Positions 25,926 to 36,834 of a stretch of 47,786 nucleotides of DNA are shown here, piece after piece (the first letter of the stretch is position 1; each line of letters starts with the position of its first letter). Both the position numbers and the translations under genes were made by a program. This DNA comes from Oscillospiraceae bacterium (lineage in GTDB: Bacteria > Bacillota > Clostridia > Oscillospirales > Oscillospiraceae): contig JAEETX010000013.1 of NCBI GenBank assembly GCA_016286665.1, positions 1 through 47,786 on the forward strand, in the 5' to 3' direction. Below the pieces are notes generated by a model. It made no database searches. It worked only from the letters and a program-made list of their open reading frames with translations, and was not told the DNA's origin.

Positions 25926-27080
25926 ATGATCTGCAAGGATTTCAAGGGCGAACCCATCTCCCGCCTGGGCATGGGCAACATGCGCCTGCCCACCGTGGGC
26001 GGCGGCGGTCGGGGCGCCGCCATCGACTTCGACAAGGCGGCCGAGATCATCGACTATGCCATGAAGAACGGCATCACCTACTTCGACACCGCCTATGTCT
26101 ACGCCGGCAGCGAGGACTTCCTGGGCAAGGTGCTGCCGAAATATGACCGCGCCAGCTTCAAGCTCGCCACCAAGTACATGGCCGGGGCCAACCCGGATTA
26201 CAAGGCTGTGTTCGAGGAGCAGCTGAAGCGCCTGAACACCGACTACATCGACTTCTATCTGATGCACGGCATCATGAACGAGGACGGCATCCAGAGCTAC
26301 ATCGGCCGGGGCTGCCTGGAATACTTCATCGAGCAGAAGGAGAAGGGCAGGATCAAGCAGCTGGGCTTCAGCTCCCACGCCCCCGTTCCCGTGCTGGAGA
26401 AGATGATCGCGGCCTACGACAAATGGGACTTCGCCCAGATCCAGCTGAACTATCTGGACTGGACCATGCAGGACTCCAAGGGCCAGTATGAAGCCCTGAC
26501 CAAGGCGGGCATCCCCGTCATCGTCATGGAGCCCGTGCGTGGCGGCCGGCTGGCCAGCCTCTCCCCCAAGGCCGACGCGGTGCTGAAGGAAGCGCATCCC
26601 GACTGGTCCATCGCCTCCTGGGCCTTCCGCTGGCTGATGCGCCTGGACAACGTGCAGGTGATCCTCAGCGGCATGAGCAACATGGAGCAGATCATCGACA
26701 ACGTGGGCACCTTCACCGACGGCGGACCCCTCAGTGACGAGGACGCCGCCATTCTGGAGAAGGCCTGCGACATGTTCCGGGGCGAGATCAACGTGCCCTG
26801 CACCGGCTGCCGCTACTGCTGCGACGACTGCCCCATGCAGATCGACATCCCCAAGGTGCTGCAGGTCTACAACAAGATGAAGCTGGACGGCCCCATGCAG
26901 ATTTTCGGTCTCATGGGCATGAATCCCGGCCCCAAGGACTGCGTCGGCTGCGGCTCCTGCGCCAGCCACTGTCCCCAGGGCATCAACATCCCCGAGCTCA
27001 TGCAGGAGCTGGCAGACCAGCTCAGCAAGATGCCCGGCCCCGGCGGCCCCTTCGCGCCTCCCCCTCCCCCGAAGCCGTAA
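25926..27080 (+). CDS. Aldo/keto reductase with C-terminal 2x[4Fe-4S] ferredoxin domain
   Basis: Encodes 384 aa. The TIM barrel has the AKR block YFDTAYVYAGSEDFLG, a lysine in LATKYM and a histidine in LMHGI, matching the Asp-Tyr-Lys-His set. The C-terminus carries two clusters: Cys292, 295, 298 and 302, and Cys339, 342, 345 and 349, the latter followed by PQGINIPELM. Such proteins are widespread in anaerobes, and the clusters suggest ferredoxin-linked rather than purely NAD(P)H-linked reduction. Substrate unknown. RBS ACAAGGAGG. Monocistronic, with its own promoter and terminator. Confidence 0.92.
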   Translation: MICKDFKGEPISRLGMGNMRLPTVGGGGRGAAIDFDKAAEIIDYAMKNGITYFDTAYVYAGSEDFLGKVLPKYDRASFKLATKYMAGANPDYKAVFEEQLKRLNTDYIDFYLMHGIMNEDGIQSYIGRGCLEYFIEQKEKGRIKQLGFSSHAPVPVLEKMIAAYDKWDFAQIQLNYLDWTMQDSKGQYEALTKAGIPVIVMEPVRGGRLASLSPKADAVLKEAHPDWSIASWAFRWLMRLDNVQVILSGMSNMEQIIDNVGTFTDGGPLSDEDAAILEKACDMFRGEINVPCTGCRYCCDDCPMQIDIPKVLQVYNKMKLDGPMQIFGLMGMNPGPKDCVGCGSCASHCPQGINIPELMQELADQLSKMPGPGGPFAPPPPPKP

Positions 27081-27099
27081 GTTAAAACTGATAAAGTGT

Positions 27100-27146
27100 C
27101 ACGGGACGGTGAAGCGAAATCGCTTCACCGTCCCGTGAAGTTTTTT
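27100..27146 (+). terminator. Terminator of the aldo/keto reductase gene
   Basis: An 18-bp perfect stem (27100-27117 with 27120-27137) around an AA loop, then AAG and TTTTTT. Strong Rho-independent terminator. Confidence 0.92.
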
Positions 27147-27255
27147 CTTTCATCCCGTAAATTTTCTTTGTTCACGCAAAGTTTTTCATTGTGCTCTTGT
27201 AAAAACTATTGATTTCGTCACATTTTTTTGGTACTGTTTCCAGGAGGTGATCATT

Positions 27256-28455
27256 ATGATGATCCTGCGGCCGGATTATCTGGACGCGATCAGACCCTTT
27301 ATGGGCATCCCCATGGTGAAAATCCTGACCGGTATCCGCCGGTGCGGGAAATCCACCATATTTCGCATGCTGCTGGAGGAATTAGCTGCGAGAGGCGTCC
27401 CACAAGAGCGTATCATCGCACGGCGATATACCGAAATGGAGCTGGACGGCTTTGATCAGCGGAGCATGTACGAGGATCTGAAAGCCGCTGTGGAGGGAAA
27501 AGACCGCTGCTGTCTTCTCCTGGATGAAGTGCAGGAGGTGAACGGCTGGGAAAAGGTTGTGAACAGTCTGCTGGAAAGTACAGGCGCGGATATATATGTG
27601 ACCGGCTCTAACTCCAAGCTGATGAGCAGCGAGATTTCCACTTACCTCACCGGGCGTTATGTGGCGATCCCCGTTTTCACGCTGTCCTTTCGGGAGTATT
27701 TGGCTTTCAAAAAGGGAAGCGGCCTCAGTCAGGGGGAACTGCTGGAAGAATACCTGCGCAGAGGCGGTTTTCCTCTGGTGGCCTTGGGAGATTATGACGA
27801 CCGGGCTGCCTGGCAGCTGGCAGAAGGCATCTACCATACCGTCGTGTCCCGGGATATCGTGAAACGTCACCGGGTCGCCAGGCAAGACCTGTTTGACCGC
27901 GTCGTCCGTTTCGTGATCGAAAACGTGGGCAAAACCTTTTCCGCCAATTCCGTCAGCACATTTCTGAAAAATGAGCATCGCAGCGTTTCGGTGGAGTCGA
28001 TCTATAACTATCTGCGCTGGCTGGAGCAGGCTTTTATCATTTATCGCTGCAAGCGATACGATCTTCAGGGTAAAGCTGTTCTGAAAACCCAGGAGAAATA
28101 CTACCTGGCCGATGTGTCCCTGAAATACGCGCTGTTCGGTTACAACGGTCGGATGCGTTCCGCTGTTCTGGAAAATGTCGTTTATCTTGAGCTGCGCCGC
28201 CGCGGCTACGAGGTTTACATCGGAAAGCTGGGAGAAAAAGAGATCGACTTCGTGGCCGACCGGCAGGGAGACCGGCTTTATGTGCAAGCCTGTGTGACCA
28301 TTCCGGAGGATTCTTCCCGGGAAACGGACAATCTTCTGGCAATCCCGGATAATTACCCGAAGTATGTGGTCACGCTGGACCGTCTGGCAGTGGGAAATGA
28401 AAACGGTATCCGCATCGTGCATCTGGCAGATTTCCTGCTGGCGGATGCATGGTGA
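27256..28455 (+). CDS. AAA ATPase with DUF4143 C-terminal domain
   Basis: Encodes 399 aa. Walker A is GIRRCGKST (26-34) and Walker B LLLDEVQEV; VTGSNSKLMSSE is the sensor-1 region, and the C-terminal half (ENVVYLELRRRGYEVYIG, EIDFVADRQG) is DUF4143, a PD-(D/E)XK-like fold. These AAA_14 proteins are abundant, mobile and poorly understood. Base use is clearly less GC-rich than in the neighbouring genes, suggesting transfer. ATG 27256 follows CAGGAGGTGA. It lies between two strong terminators. Confidence 0.88.
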   Translation: MMILRPDYLDAIRPFMGIPMVKILTGIRRCGKSTIFRMLLEELAARGVPQERIIARRYTEMELDGFDQRSMYEDLKAAVEGKDRCCLLLDEVQEVNGWEKVVNSLLESTGADIYVTGSNSKLMSSEISTYLTGRYVAIPVFTLSFREYLAFKKGSGLSQGELLEEYLRRGGFPLVALGDYDDRAAWQLAEGIYHTVVSRDIVKRHRVARQDLFDRVVRFVIENVGKTFSANSVSTFLKNEHRSVSVESIYNYLRWLEQAFIIYRCKRYDLQGKAVLKTQEKYYLADVSLKYALFGYNGRMRSAVLENVVYLELRRRGYEVYIGKLGEKEIDFVADRQGDRLYVQACVTIPEDSSRETDNLLAIPDNYPKYVVTLDRLAVGNENGIRIVHLADFLLADAW

Positions 28456-28717
28456 AATAATCCATGAACCTGGCTGCATCTATGAAAACCGCGCCTATTG
28501 TGATCTGCAACAATACAGCTGCTTTTTCACGGTCACCTCTGCGGAGTCTCCGCTGACGCCCAGATCGACCGAGGAAGAGATCGAAGCCGGGACCCGTCTT
28601 TTGCGGTGTTCTTTGGAGCAATTGATTTCTTCGATTGAGAATGGAAAACCGACAACGAATCAACGCATATACCTGAGAGTCCGCGATCTGGCGGCATTGA
28701 GAGCATATACTTCTTAA
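28445..28717 (+). pseudogene. Possible small ORF or gene remnant after the AAA ATPase
   Basis: An open frame of 90 codons begins at ATG 28445, inside the end of the ATPase gene. The last 50 codons have protein-like character (STEEEIEAGTRLL, SLEQLISSIENG, RIYLRVRDLAALRAY) but match no family I know, and there is no ribosome binding site. It may be the tail of a gene lost on insertion. The remaining bases to 28803 show nothing recognisable. Confidence 0.25.
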
Positions 28718-28803
28718 ACGCGCTGTTTCGTTTGCCGGGACACCTCAATGCCGACGCCTCCGGTCCCGATTGAACAGAATACCGCATCATCCCTATGAAA
28801 AAA

Positions 28804-28836
28804 CAGGGATGCACCGATGCGTGCATCCCTGTTTTT
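28804..28836. terminator. Bidirectional terminator
   Basis: CAGGGATGCAC and GTGCATCCCTG arms (28804-28831) with TTTTT on the plus strand and GAAAAAA on the other side. It serves the ATPase region from the left and the aminotransferase gene (stop at 28848) from the right. Confidence 0.85.
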
Positions 28837-28847
28837 GCGCTAGATAA

Positions 28848-30029
28848 TCACTTCTTCTCCATCAGTTCCTTGAAAATCGGCAGCGAGCGTTCCACCACCG
28901 CCGTATCCACGCAGTAGGCGATGCGCAGGTGGTTGGGGCAGCCGAAGGTGACGGCGGGGACCAGGAGCAGATCCCTGGCCTTGGCCTCCTCGCTGAAATC
29001 ATTGCCGCTGCCCCGGGGGGAACGGAAGAAGAGATAGAAGGCCCCGTCGGGTTTTGCGCACTCGTAGCCCATGGCGGGGAGGGCCTCCAGCAGGAGATTG
29101 CGGTTGCGCGCATACACCGTCAGGTCCGGCATGGCGTCCACGCACTTCGCCACGGCTTTCTGCACGATGCTGGGGGCGCAAACATGGCCGATCATGCGGG
29201 AAGCTCCGGCGACGGCGGCAAAGACGCTTTTCCACTCCGTCACCTGCTCCGGCACCAGCACATAGCCCAGGCGGTCGCCGGGCATGGAGAGGCACTTGCT
29301 CCAGGAATAGCACACCAGGGTATTCTCATAGACGGAGGGCACGAAGGTCACCTCCGCGCCGCCGTACGTAAGCTCCCGATAGGGTTCGTCGGAAATGAGG
29401 AAGATGGGGTGGCCCGCCTCGGCGCTTTTCCGGCGCAGCAGCTCGGCCAGCTTTTCCAGTGTCGCGCGGGTGTAGACCACGCCGGAGGGGTTGTTGGGGG
29501 AATTGATGACCACGCCCCGGGTGTTCTTGCTGATCGTCCTCTCCAGGGCGTCGAAGTCGATCTGGAAGTTCACCTCGTCGGCGGGAACGATGCGCAGCTT
29601 TGCCCCCAGGGTCTCGGAATAGACCTTGTATTCGGGGAAATAGGGGGCCAGGGCGATGAATTCCGTCTCCCGGTCCGGCGTCAGGGCGCAGAAGCAGGCG
29701 GTGAGGGCGGCGGCAGCCCCCGCGGTGATGAAGAAATTCTCCGGCTTCAGAGCCATGCCGAAGCGGCGGGTCATGCTCTCCGCCAGGGCGGCGCGCAGCT
29801 CGTCGCAGCCCACGGCGCTGGTATAGCCGTGGGTGTCCATGGGGTCGGCCTTCAGCACGGCCTCGAAGGCGTCGAACAGGGCCTGGGGTGGGGGCACGCT
29901 GGGGTTCCCCAGGGAGAAATCACAGATTTTGTCCTTTCCCACGACGGCGGCGCGCTTGCGCCCGTATTCAAAGAGGGTGCGGATGGCAGAGCTCTGGTTG
30001 CCATACAGAAGGGCTTGTTCAGACAGCAT
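28848..30029 (-). CDS. Class I/II PLP-dependent aminotransferase
   Basis: Encodes 393 aa. The fold-type I pattern is complete: NSPNNPSG, DEPYREL and the PLP-binding Lys245 in SWSKCLSMPGDRLGY, with a C-terminal arginine in HLRIAYCVD. It transfers an amino group to a keto acid, probably in aspartate/aromatic-type metabolism; specificity is not assigned. The chosen ATG 30029 follows AAAGGAAG, with a coupling region that includes the inverted-repeat element. Frames extending upstream run into that element and are not supported. Confidence 0.93.
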   Translation of the reverse strand: MLSEQALLYGNQSSAIRTLFEYGRKRAAVVGKDKICDFSLGNPSVPPPQALFDAFEAVLKADPMDTHGYTSAVGCDELRAALAESMTRRFGMALKPENFFITAGAAAALTACFCALTPDRETEFIALAPYFPEYKVYSETLGAKLRIVPADEVNFQIDFDALERTISKNTRGVVINSPNNPSGVVYTRATLEKLAELLRRKSAEAGHPIFLISDEPYRELTYGGAEVTFVPSVYENTLVCYSWSKCLSMPGDRLGYVLVPEQVTEWKSVFAAVAGASRMIGHVCAPSIVQKAVAKCVDAMPDLTVYARNRNLLLEALPAMGYECAKPDGAFYLFFRSPRGSGNDFSEEAKARDLLLVPAVTFGCPNHLRIAYCVDTAVVERSLPIFKELMEKK

Positions 30030-30079
30030 AGCGTTCTTCCTTTCTCGGATATGTGCGTTTCTCGACCTCATGTTCCCAA

Positions 30080-30242
30080 GGGGCATGACCGCCCGCCCCA
30101 GGTGCGCAGATTGTGCAGTCAGATTTTTCGTCAGATCGTTCAAAAACCGCAGGGAATACTTTGTGTATTGGCGAGGATTTTCGGACGATATGGCGGAAAG
30201 TATGCAAGCAAGATGTGTGCCGGGGGCGGGCGGTCATGCCCC
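30080..30242. mobile_element. MITE-like inverted-repeat element
   Basis: A perfect 20-bp inverted repeat, GGGGCATGACCGCCCGCCCC at 30080-30099 and its complement at 30223-30242, encloses 123 bp of lower GC content with no credible gene. Weaker pairing continues inward. It fills the gap between the aminotransferase start and the P-type ATPase stop, with the right arm ending one base before the ATPase stop codon. It could be a MITE or a large regulatory hairpin. Confidence 0.5.
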
Positions 30243-32642
<2,400 letters not shown>

Positions 32643-32683
32643 CCTCTCACCTCCCCGGCATTCGGGTACATTCATGATGAATT

Positions 32684-32712
32684 AGTATATCCAGCAGCGG
32701 AAAAAAAGTCAA
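32684..32712 (-). promoter_or_regulatory. Promoter of the P-type ATPase gene
   Basis: On the minus strand, TTGACT (32707-32712), a 17-nt spacer and TATACT (32684-32689), 41 nt upstream of the start. Confidence 0.7.
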
Positions 32713-32742
32713 TCTTGACGCCGGCCTTTTGCATTCCGGCGA

Positions 32743-32771
32743 TTGCATTCTCCGGGAAAACATGCTATAAA
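32743..32771 (+). promoter_or_regulatory. Promoter of the cytidylate-kinase-like gene
   Basis: TTGCAT (32743-32748), a 17-nt spacer and TATAAA (32766-32771), 28 nt upstream of the ATG and back-to-back with the ATPase promoter. Confidence 0.65.
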
Positions 32772-32799
32772 ATGGATATCTGAAAGGGAGGTTTCGACC

Positions 32800-33402
32800 A
32801 TGAACAAGATCATCACCATCGGCCGCGAATTCGGCAGCGGAGGCCGGGAGCTGGGCCGCCGCCTGGCCCGGGAACTGGGCTTTGACTACTATGACAAGCA
32901 GATCCTCAGCGAGATCGCCAAGCACACCTCCCTCTCGGAGGAATACGTGCAGCAGGTGGTGGAAAACCAGCCGCGGCAGCTGTTCCCCATCACCGTGGGC
33001 CGCAGCTTTATGTATGTGGACACCCAGCCCCTGCAGCAGGCCAGCGCCGTTTTCCAGGCCCAGCAGGAGATCATCCGGGAGATGGCCGAGCGCTCCAGCT
33101 GCATCATCGTGGGCCGCTGTGCGGACTATATCCTGCGGGACATGAAGCCCTTCCGCATTTTCGTCTATGCGGACATGCAGAGCCGCATCAACCGCTGCCG
33201 TTCCCGCGCCGCCGAGGGAGAGCACATGACGGACAAGGAATACAAGCAGCAGATCACCGGCATGGACAAGTCCCGCGCCCGGTATTACGATTTCTATACC
33301 GACATGAAGTGGGGCGACAAGCTGAATTACGAGCTGTGCATCAACACCACGAATCAGGATATCCCCACTCTTGTGGGCTTCCTTGCAAGGATTTTCAAGT
33401 GA
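32800..33402 (+). CDS. Cytidylate kinase-like family protein
   Basis: Encodes 200 aa. The N-terminal phosphate-binding loop GREFGSGGRELGRRLA and the later CIIVGRCADYIL match the cytidylate kinase-like family (PF13189), which is separate from the essential Cmk. Members are common in Clostridia and may phosphorylate nucleotides or other small molecules; the substrate is unknown. ATG 32800 follows AAAGGGAGG. Monocistronic, ended by the hairpin at 33410. Confidence 0.88.
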   Translation: MNKIITIGREFGSGGRELGRRLARELGFDYYDKQILSEIAKHTSLSEEYVQQVVENQPRQLFPITVGRSFMYVDTQPLQQASAVFQAQQEIIREMAERSSCIIVGRCADYILRDMKPFRIFVYADMQSRINRCRSRAAEGEHMTDKEYKQQITGMDKSRARYYDFYTDMKWGDKLNYELCINTTNQDIPTLVGFLARIFK

Positions 33403-33409
33403 TCCGTTC

Positions 33410-33445
33410 GGCGGAGGCGGCAGCCTCCGCCGCTTTTTTCTTTTT
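33410..33445 (+). terminator. Terminator of the cytidylate-kinase-like gene
   Basis: GGCGGAGGC and GCCTCCGCC arms around a GGCA loop, then GCTTTTTTCTTTTT. It ends a few bases before the -35 box of the next gene. Confidence 0.88.
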
Positions 33446-33449
33446 CCTG

Positions 33450-33478
33450 ATGACAAGTCCGAAGGACCGTGCTATACT
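33450..33478 (+). promoter_or_regulatory. Promoter of the glycyl radical enzyme gene
   Basis: ATGACA (33450-33455), a 17-nt spacer and TATACT (33473-33478) with a TG extension just upstream, 39 nt before the GTG start. Confidence 0.65.
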
Positions 33479-33517
33479 ATATGAATAGAAAGATATAACC
33501 AAAAGGAGGTCACTATC

Positions 33518-35968
33518 GTGTATTCGCTGAAACCCATGACCGACCGCGTGAAGACGACGCGGGAAAAATACCGCAACACCGTGCCCAGAGTGGATATCTC
33601 CCGCTACCGGCTCATCACCGAGTTCTACCAGAAGCACCCCGGAATGACCGGCCAGATCCTGCGCGCCAGCGCCATGAAGTACATCTATGAAAACATGCCC
33701 CTGCGTGTGGAGGACGAGGACCTCATCGTGGGCGCCCTGGGCACCACCTTCCGTGCCTGCTCCTACTACCCCGAATACGGCGCGGGCACCCTGGCCAGAG
33801 AGGTCAAGAGCGGCAACATCTCCAGCCGGAAATACGACCCCTACACCATCGACCCGGAGGACGGGGAGTATGTTCTGGAGACGGCGGCCTACTGGGACCA
33901 GAATTCCCTGGGCTCCAAGACCAACGCCTACAAGATGACCGGCTACCTGGAGCATGACGGCTCCAGCACCACCACCCAGAGCGCCTCCCATGCCGACGGC
34001 GGCCCCGTGGGCCACCTGTGCACGGGCTACAACAAGGCCATCCGCAAGGGCTTCGGCGCCATCAAGGCCGAGGCCGACGCCAAGATGAAGGAGATCGAGG
34101 ACAAGGGCGCCTACGGCGACAGCATCGAGAAATACTATTTCTATCAGGGCATTTCCCTGGTGTGCGAGGGCATGATCACCTTCACCAAGCGCTACGCAAA
34201 GAAGGTGGAGGAGATGGCCGCCGCCGAGACCCGGCCGGCGCGCAAGGCCGAGCTGGAAAAGATGGCCGAAAACCTCAACTGGGTCACGGAAAAACCCGCC
34301 AGGAACTTCTGGGAAGCCCTGCAGGGCCTGTTCCTGTATCAGATCTGCCTGGCCCTGGAGGGCAACATGCACGGCATGAGCTGGGGCCGGCTGGACCAGT
34401 ATCTGGGCGACTACTACGAGCGTGACATCGCAAACGGAACCCTCACCCCCGAATTTGCCCAGGAGCTGCTGGACATGTTCTACCTGAAGGTCGCGGAAAT
34501 GAACAAGTTCTGGGGCGACAGCGGCGAATACGGCGTGCCGGGCTACACCTCCGGCCAGCTGATCACCATCGGCGGCGTGGACCCCAAGACCGGCGAGGAC
34601 GCCACCAACGCCGTCACCTACATGTGCCTCCAGGCCTCCGGCCGGCTGGTGCTCCATGATCCCCCCACGGCCCTGCGCGTCCACAAGGGCATGCCGGAGG
34701 ACCTGTGGGAGGCCGCCATCGAGACCAACAAGATCTGCGGCGGCGTGCCCAGCATGGAAAACGACGAGGTCATCATCCCCGCCCTTATGGACCGGGGCCT
34801 GCCTCTGGAGAGCGCCCGGAACTACTGCGCCGTGGGCTGCGTGGAGCCCGGCGGCTGCGGCGACGAATGGTGCTGCTGCGGCGGCACCGGCGGCGGCGAC
34901 TTCTTCAACATGGTCAACGCCCTCATGGTGGGCATCAACAACGGCATGAACCCCATGCCCCGGCGGGACTGGATGACCGGCAAGACCCTGCCCCCGAAGC
35001 AGTCCGGCCCGGCCACCGGCTTCCTGAAGGACTATACCTCCTTCGACCAGGTGCTGGAGGCCTACCGCAAGCAGGTGGAGCTCTTCGTCAAGATCCACAT
35101 CAGCCTCACCAACAGCTTTGAATACGTGGCAAGGCAGCACATGCCCCTGCCGGTGGTCAGCGCCACCATGGAGGGCTGCATGGAGAAGGGCGCGGACGTC
35201 ATGTGGGGCGGCGCGAAATACAACTCCACCGGCATCGCCGGCGTGGGCATCGGCAACCTGGCCGACTCCCTGCAGATGATCAAGCGCCTCTGCTTCGACG
35301 AGAAGACCAAGCGCTGCACCCCCGCGGAGCTCTACGATGCCCTCATGAACAACTGGGAGGGCTACGACGAGCTGTATAACTACGTGAACAACGAAGCCCC
35401 CCACTACGGCAACGGCGATCCCGAGGCGGACGCCTGGGTCCGCTGGGCCTCCGACGTGTTTGCCGAAGAAGTGAAGAAGGGCGTGGGCCTCCGGGGCGGT
35501 GGCTGGAGCGCGGGCCTGTGGCCCGTCACCACCAACGTGGCCTTCGGCCTCAGCACCTGCGCCACCCCCGACGGGCGCAAGAGCGGCGAGCCGCTGGCCG
35601 ACGGTGTGTCCCCCCGGCAGCAGATGGACAAGAACGGCCCCACCGGCGTGCTGCTCAGCGTGGGCGACATCGACTACCGGCAGTTCGCCAACGGCACCCT
35701 GCTGAACATGAAGTTCAGCCCCAGCTGCATGAACGGCGCCGACAGCATCGAAAAGATGACCCAGCTGCTCAAGACCTATTTCTTCGACATGCTGGGCATG
35801 GAGGTGCAGATCAACATCGTCTCCGCCGAGACCATGCGGGCCGCCCAGAAGGACCCCGCCTCCTACAAGGACCTGGTGGTGCGCATCGCGGGCTTCTCCG
35901 TCTACTTCGTGGAGATGCACCGCACCGGCCAGAACGACCTGATCTCCCGTACGGAACTGAGCCTGTAA
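33518..35968 (+). CDS. Glycyl radical enzyme, PFL/dehydratase-lyase family
   Basis: Encodes 816 aa, full length for the family. The radical Gly is Gly792 in RIAGFSVYF, followed by ISRTELSL. The active-site loop is GCVEP (Cys441, Glu443); a Cys-X-Glu pair is shared with eliminating enzymes such as CutC and diol or hydroxyproline dehydratases rather than with pyruvate formate-lyase itself. The loop continues into GGCGDEWCCCGG, unusually rich in Cys. A radical SAM activase is required but none is in the window. The start is GTG 33518, with AAAAGGAGG 8 nt before it. Oxygen-sensitive, cytoplasmic. Substrate unknown. Confidence 0.92.
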   Translation: MYSLKPMTDRVKTTREKYRNTVPRVDISRYRLITEFYQKHPGMTGQILRASAMKYIYENMPLRVEDEDLIVGALGTTFRACSYYPEYGAGTLAREVKSGNISSRKYDPYTIDPEDGEYVLETAAYWDQNSLGSKTNAYKMTGYLEHDGSSTTTQSASHADGGPVGHLCTGYNKAIRKGFGAIKAEADAKMKEIEDKGAYGDSIEKYYFYQGISLVCEGMITFTKRYAKKVEEMAAAETRPARKAELEKMAENLNWVTEKPARNFWEALQGLFLYQICLALEGNMHGMSWGRLDQYLGDYYERDIANGTLTPEFAQELLDMFYLKVAEMNKFWGDSGEYGVPGYTSGQLITIGGVDPKTGEDATNAVTYMCLQASGRLVLHDPPTALRVHKGMPEDLWEAAIETNKICGGVPSMENDEVIIPALMDRGLPLESARNYCAVGCVEPGGCGDEWCCCGGTGGGDFFNMVNALMVGINNGMNPMPRRDWMTGKTLPPKQSGPATGFLKDYTSFDQVLEAYRKQVELFVKIHISLTNSFEYVARQHMPLPVVSATMEGCMEKGADVMWGGAKYNSTGIAGVGIGNLADSLQMIKRLCFDEKTKRCTPAELYDALMNNWEGYDELYNYVNNEAPHYGNGDPEADAWVRWASDVFAEEVKKGVGLRGGGWSAGLWPVTTNVAFGLSTCATPDGRKSGEPLADGVSPRQQMDKNGPTGVLLSVGDIDYRQFANGTLLNMKFSPSCMNGADSIEKMTQLLKTYFFDMLGMEVQINIVSAETMRAAQKDPASYKDLVVRIAGFSVYFVEMHRTGQNDLISRTELSL

Positions 35969-35983
35969 GCAAAGGATACAGCA

Positions 35984-36018
35984 GGACCCCGGAGCATCGC
36001 TCCGGGGTCCCGTTTGTT
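35984..36018 (+). terminator. Terminator of the glycyl radical enzyme gene (copy A)
   Basis: GGACCCCGGAGC, loop ATC, GCTCCGGGGTCC, then CGTTTGTTC. A near-identical hairpin and tail recurs at 37892-37925. Confidence 0.75.
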
Positions 36019-36100
36019 CAGGGGCGAGGACTGATACTTGTTTTCCCACACGGTTACATTTTGCAGTTTCCTCCGTCCTGTTCCCCCGCAACTCCAAACG

Positions 36101-36109
36101 TGTTATGAT
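36101..36109 (+). promoter_or_regulatory. Extended -10 box before the frameshifted gene
   Basis: TGTTATGAT lies 34 nt upstream of the ATG at 36143. The -35 region is poor. Confidence 0.35.
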
Positions 36110-36142
36110 ACTTCCAAAAACAAAAACGAAAGGAACACCGCC

Positions 36143-36705
36143 ATGACCCTTCTTGACCTTATTCGCAAGCTGCACACGGAGGGCAAGCCCGCTGCCGCCT
36201 TCGATCTTTTCATCTGTGAAAACTCCCTGATGGAGCCGGAGGAAGCCGTCAGCGTCGGCGACGACGATACCACCGTCCGCATTGTCGATCCCTTCATTCC
36301 ACCGCAGTATCTGAGCCTGGGGGATTTCCCCTGCTATGTCTATGTGGAGGACGCCAAGACCTACAAGAAGCTGACGCGCCTGAAGGAGAAGATTCCCACC
36401 CGCTATCCCCGCCTGCTGGTGGCACTGGCCGCCGACCGCAACTCCGGTTTCTATAAGCGGTACAAAGGGAAGCACTGGAAGGACATTCCTCCCATAGAAG
36501 TCCAGTGGGCCACGGAAGACAATCTCGTGGAGCTTTTGCTGGATAAGGACGGAACTTCCGCGAGATGGCCTACGCCGGTTACGAGGGCATCGACGATGCC
36601 GTGACCTGTTACCCCGTCCGCACCCCCTACGGAAGCGTCTTCTCGTGGCAGGGCGATCTGACCCGCGACCCCATCCCTGACGGTTTGACCCTGATCTCAC
36701 GCTAA
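36143..36705 (+). pseudogene. Frameshifted gene of unknown function
   Basis: An N-terminal frame (ATG 36143, after AAAGGAA) encodes about 136 residues (MTLLDLIRKLHTEGKPAAAF, then LSLGDFPCYVYVEDAKTY). It then loses sense and stops near 36604. The protein-like continuation MAYAGYEGIDDAVTCYP to LTLISR lies in another frame and stops at 36705. The break is near GACGGAACTTCC (36548-36559). A single-base indel would restore about 187 residues. Sequencing error or programmed slippage cannot be excluded, but no classic slippery heptamer is seen. Family not recognised. Confidence 0.6.
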
Positions 36706-36834
36706 TAACATTCCCCGCTCCCCCCATTTTTTGCGAGGAACACCGCGACGTGGAAACCCGTTGCCTCCCACATATAAGAGCAATCTCTCAGGAGGTTGTA
36801 TCTGACAATCCTATAAGTCAATAAAGAACCATGA

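Noticed and set aside
27181-27255. Promoter for the AAA ATPase (TTGATT-17-TACTGT)
   Set aside because: Spacing is right, but the -10 matches consensus at only three positions, so it was not listed as a feature.
30030-30143. Longer aminotransferase N-terminus starting near 30143
   Set aside because: It would translate one arm of the inverted-repeat element and has no conserved sequence. ATG 30029 has its own site.
36038-36142. Upstream extension of the frameshifted gene to an earlier ATG
   Set aside because: The extension runs through the promoter region and lacks a ribosome binding site, whereas ATG 36143 has AAAGGAA.
33395-36727. A minus-strand open frame of over 1100 codons opposite the glycyl radical enzyme
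   Set aside because: It spans a clear promoter, gene and terminator on the plus strand and carries no recognisable domain.
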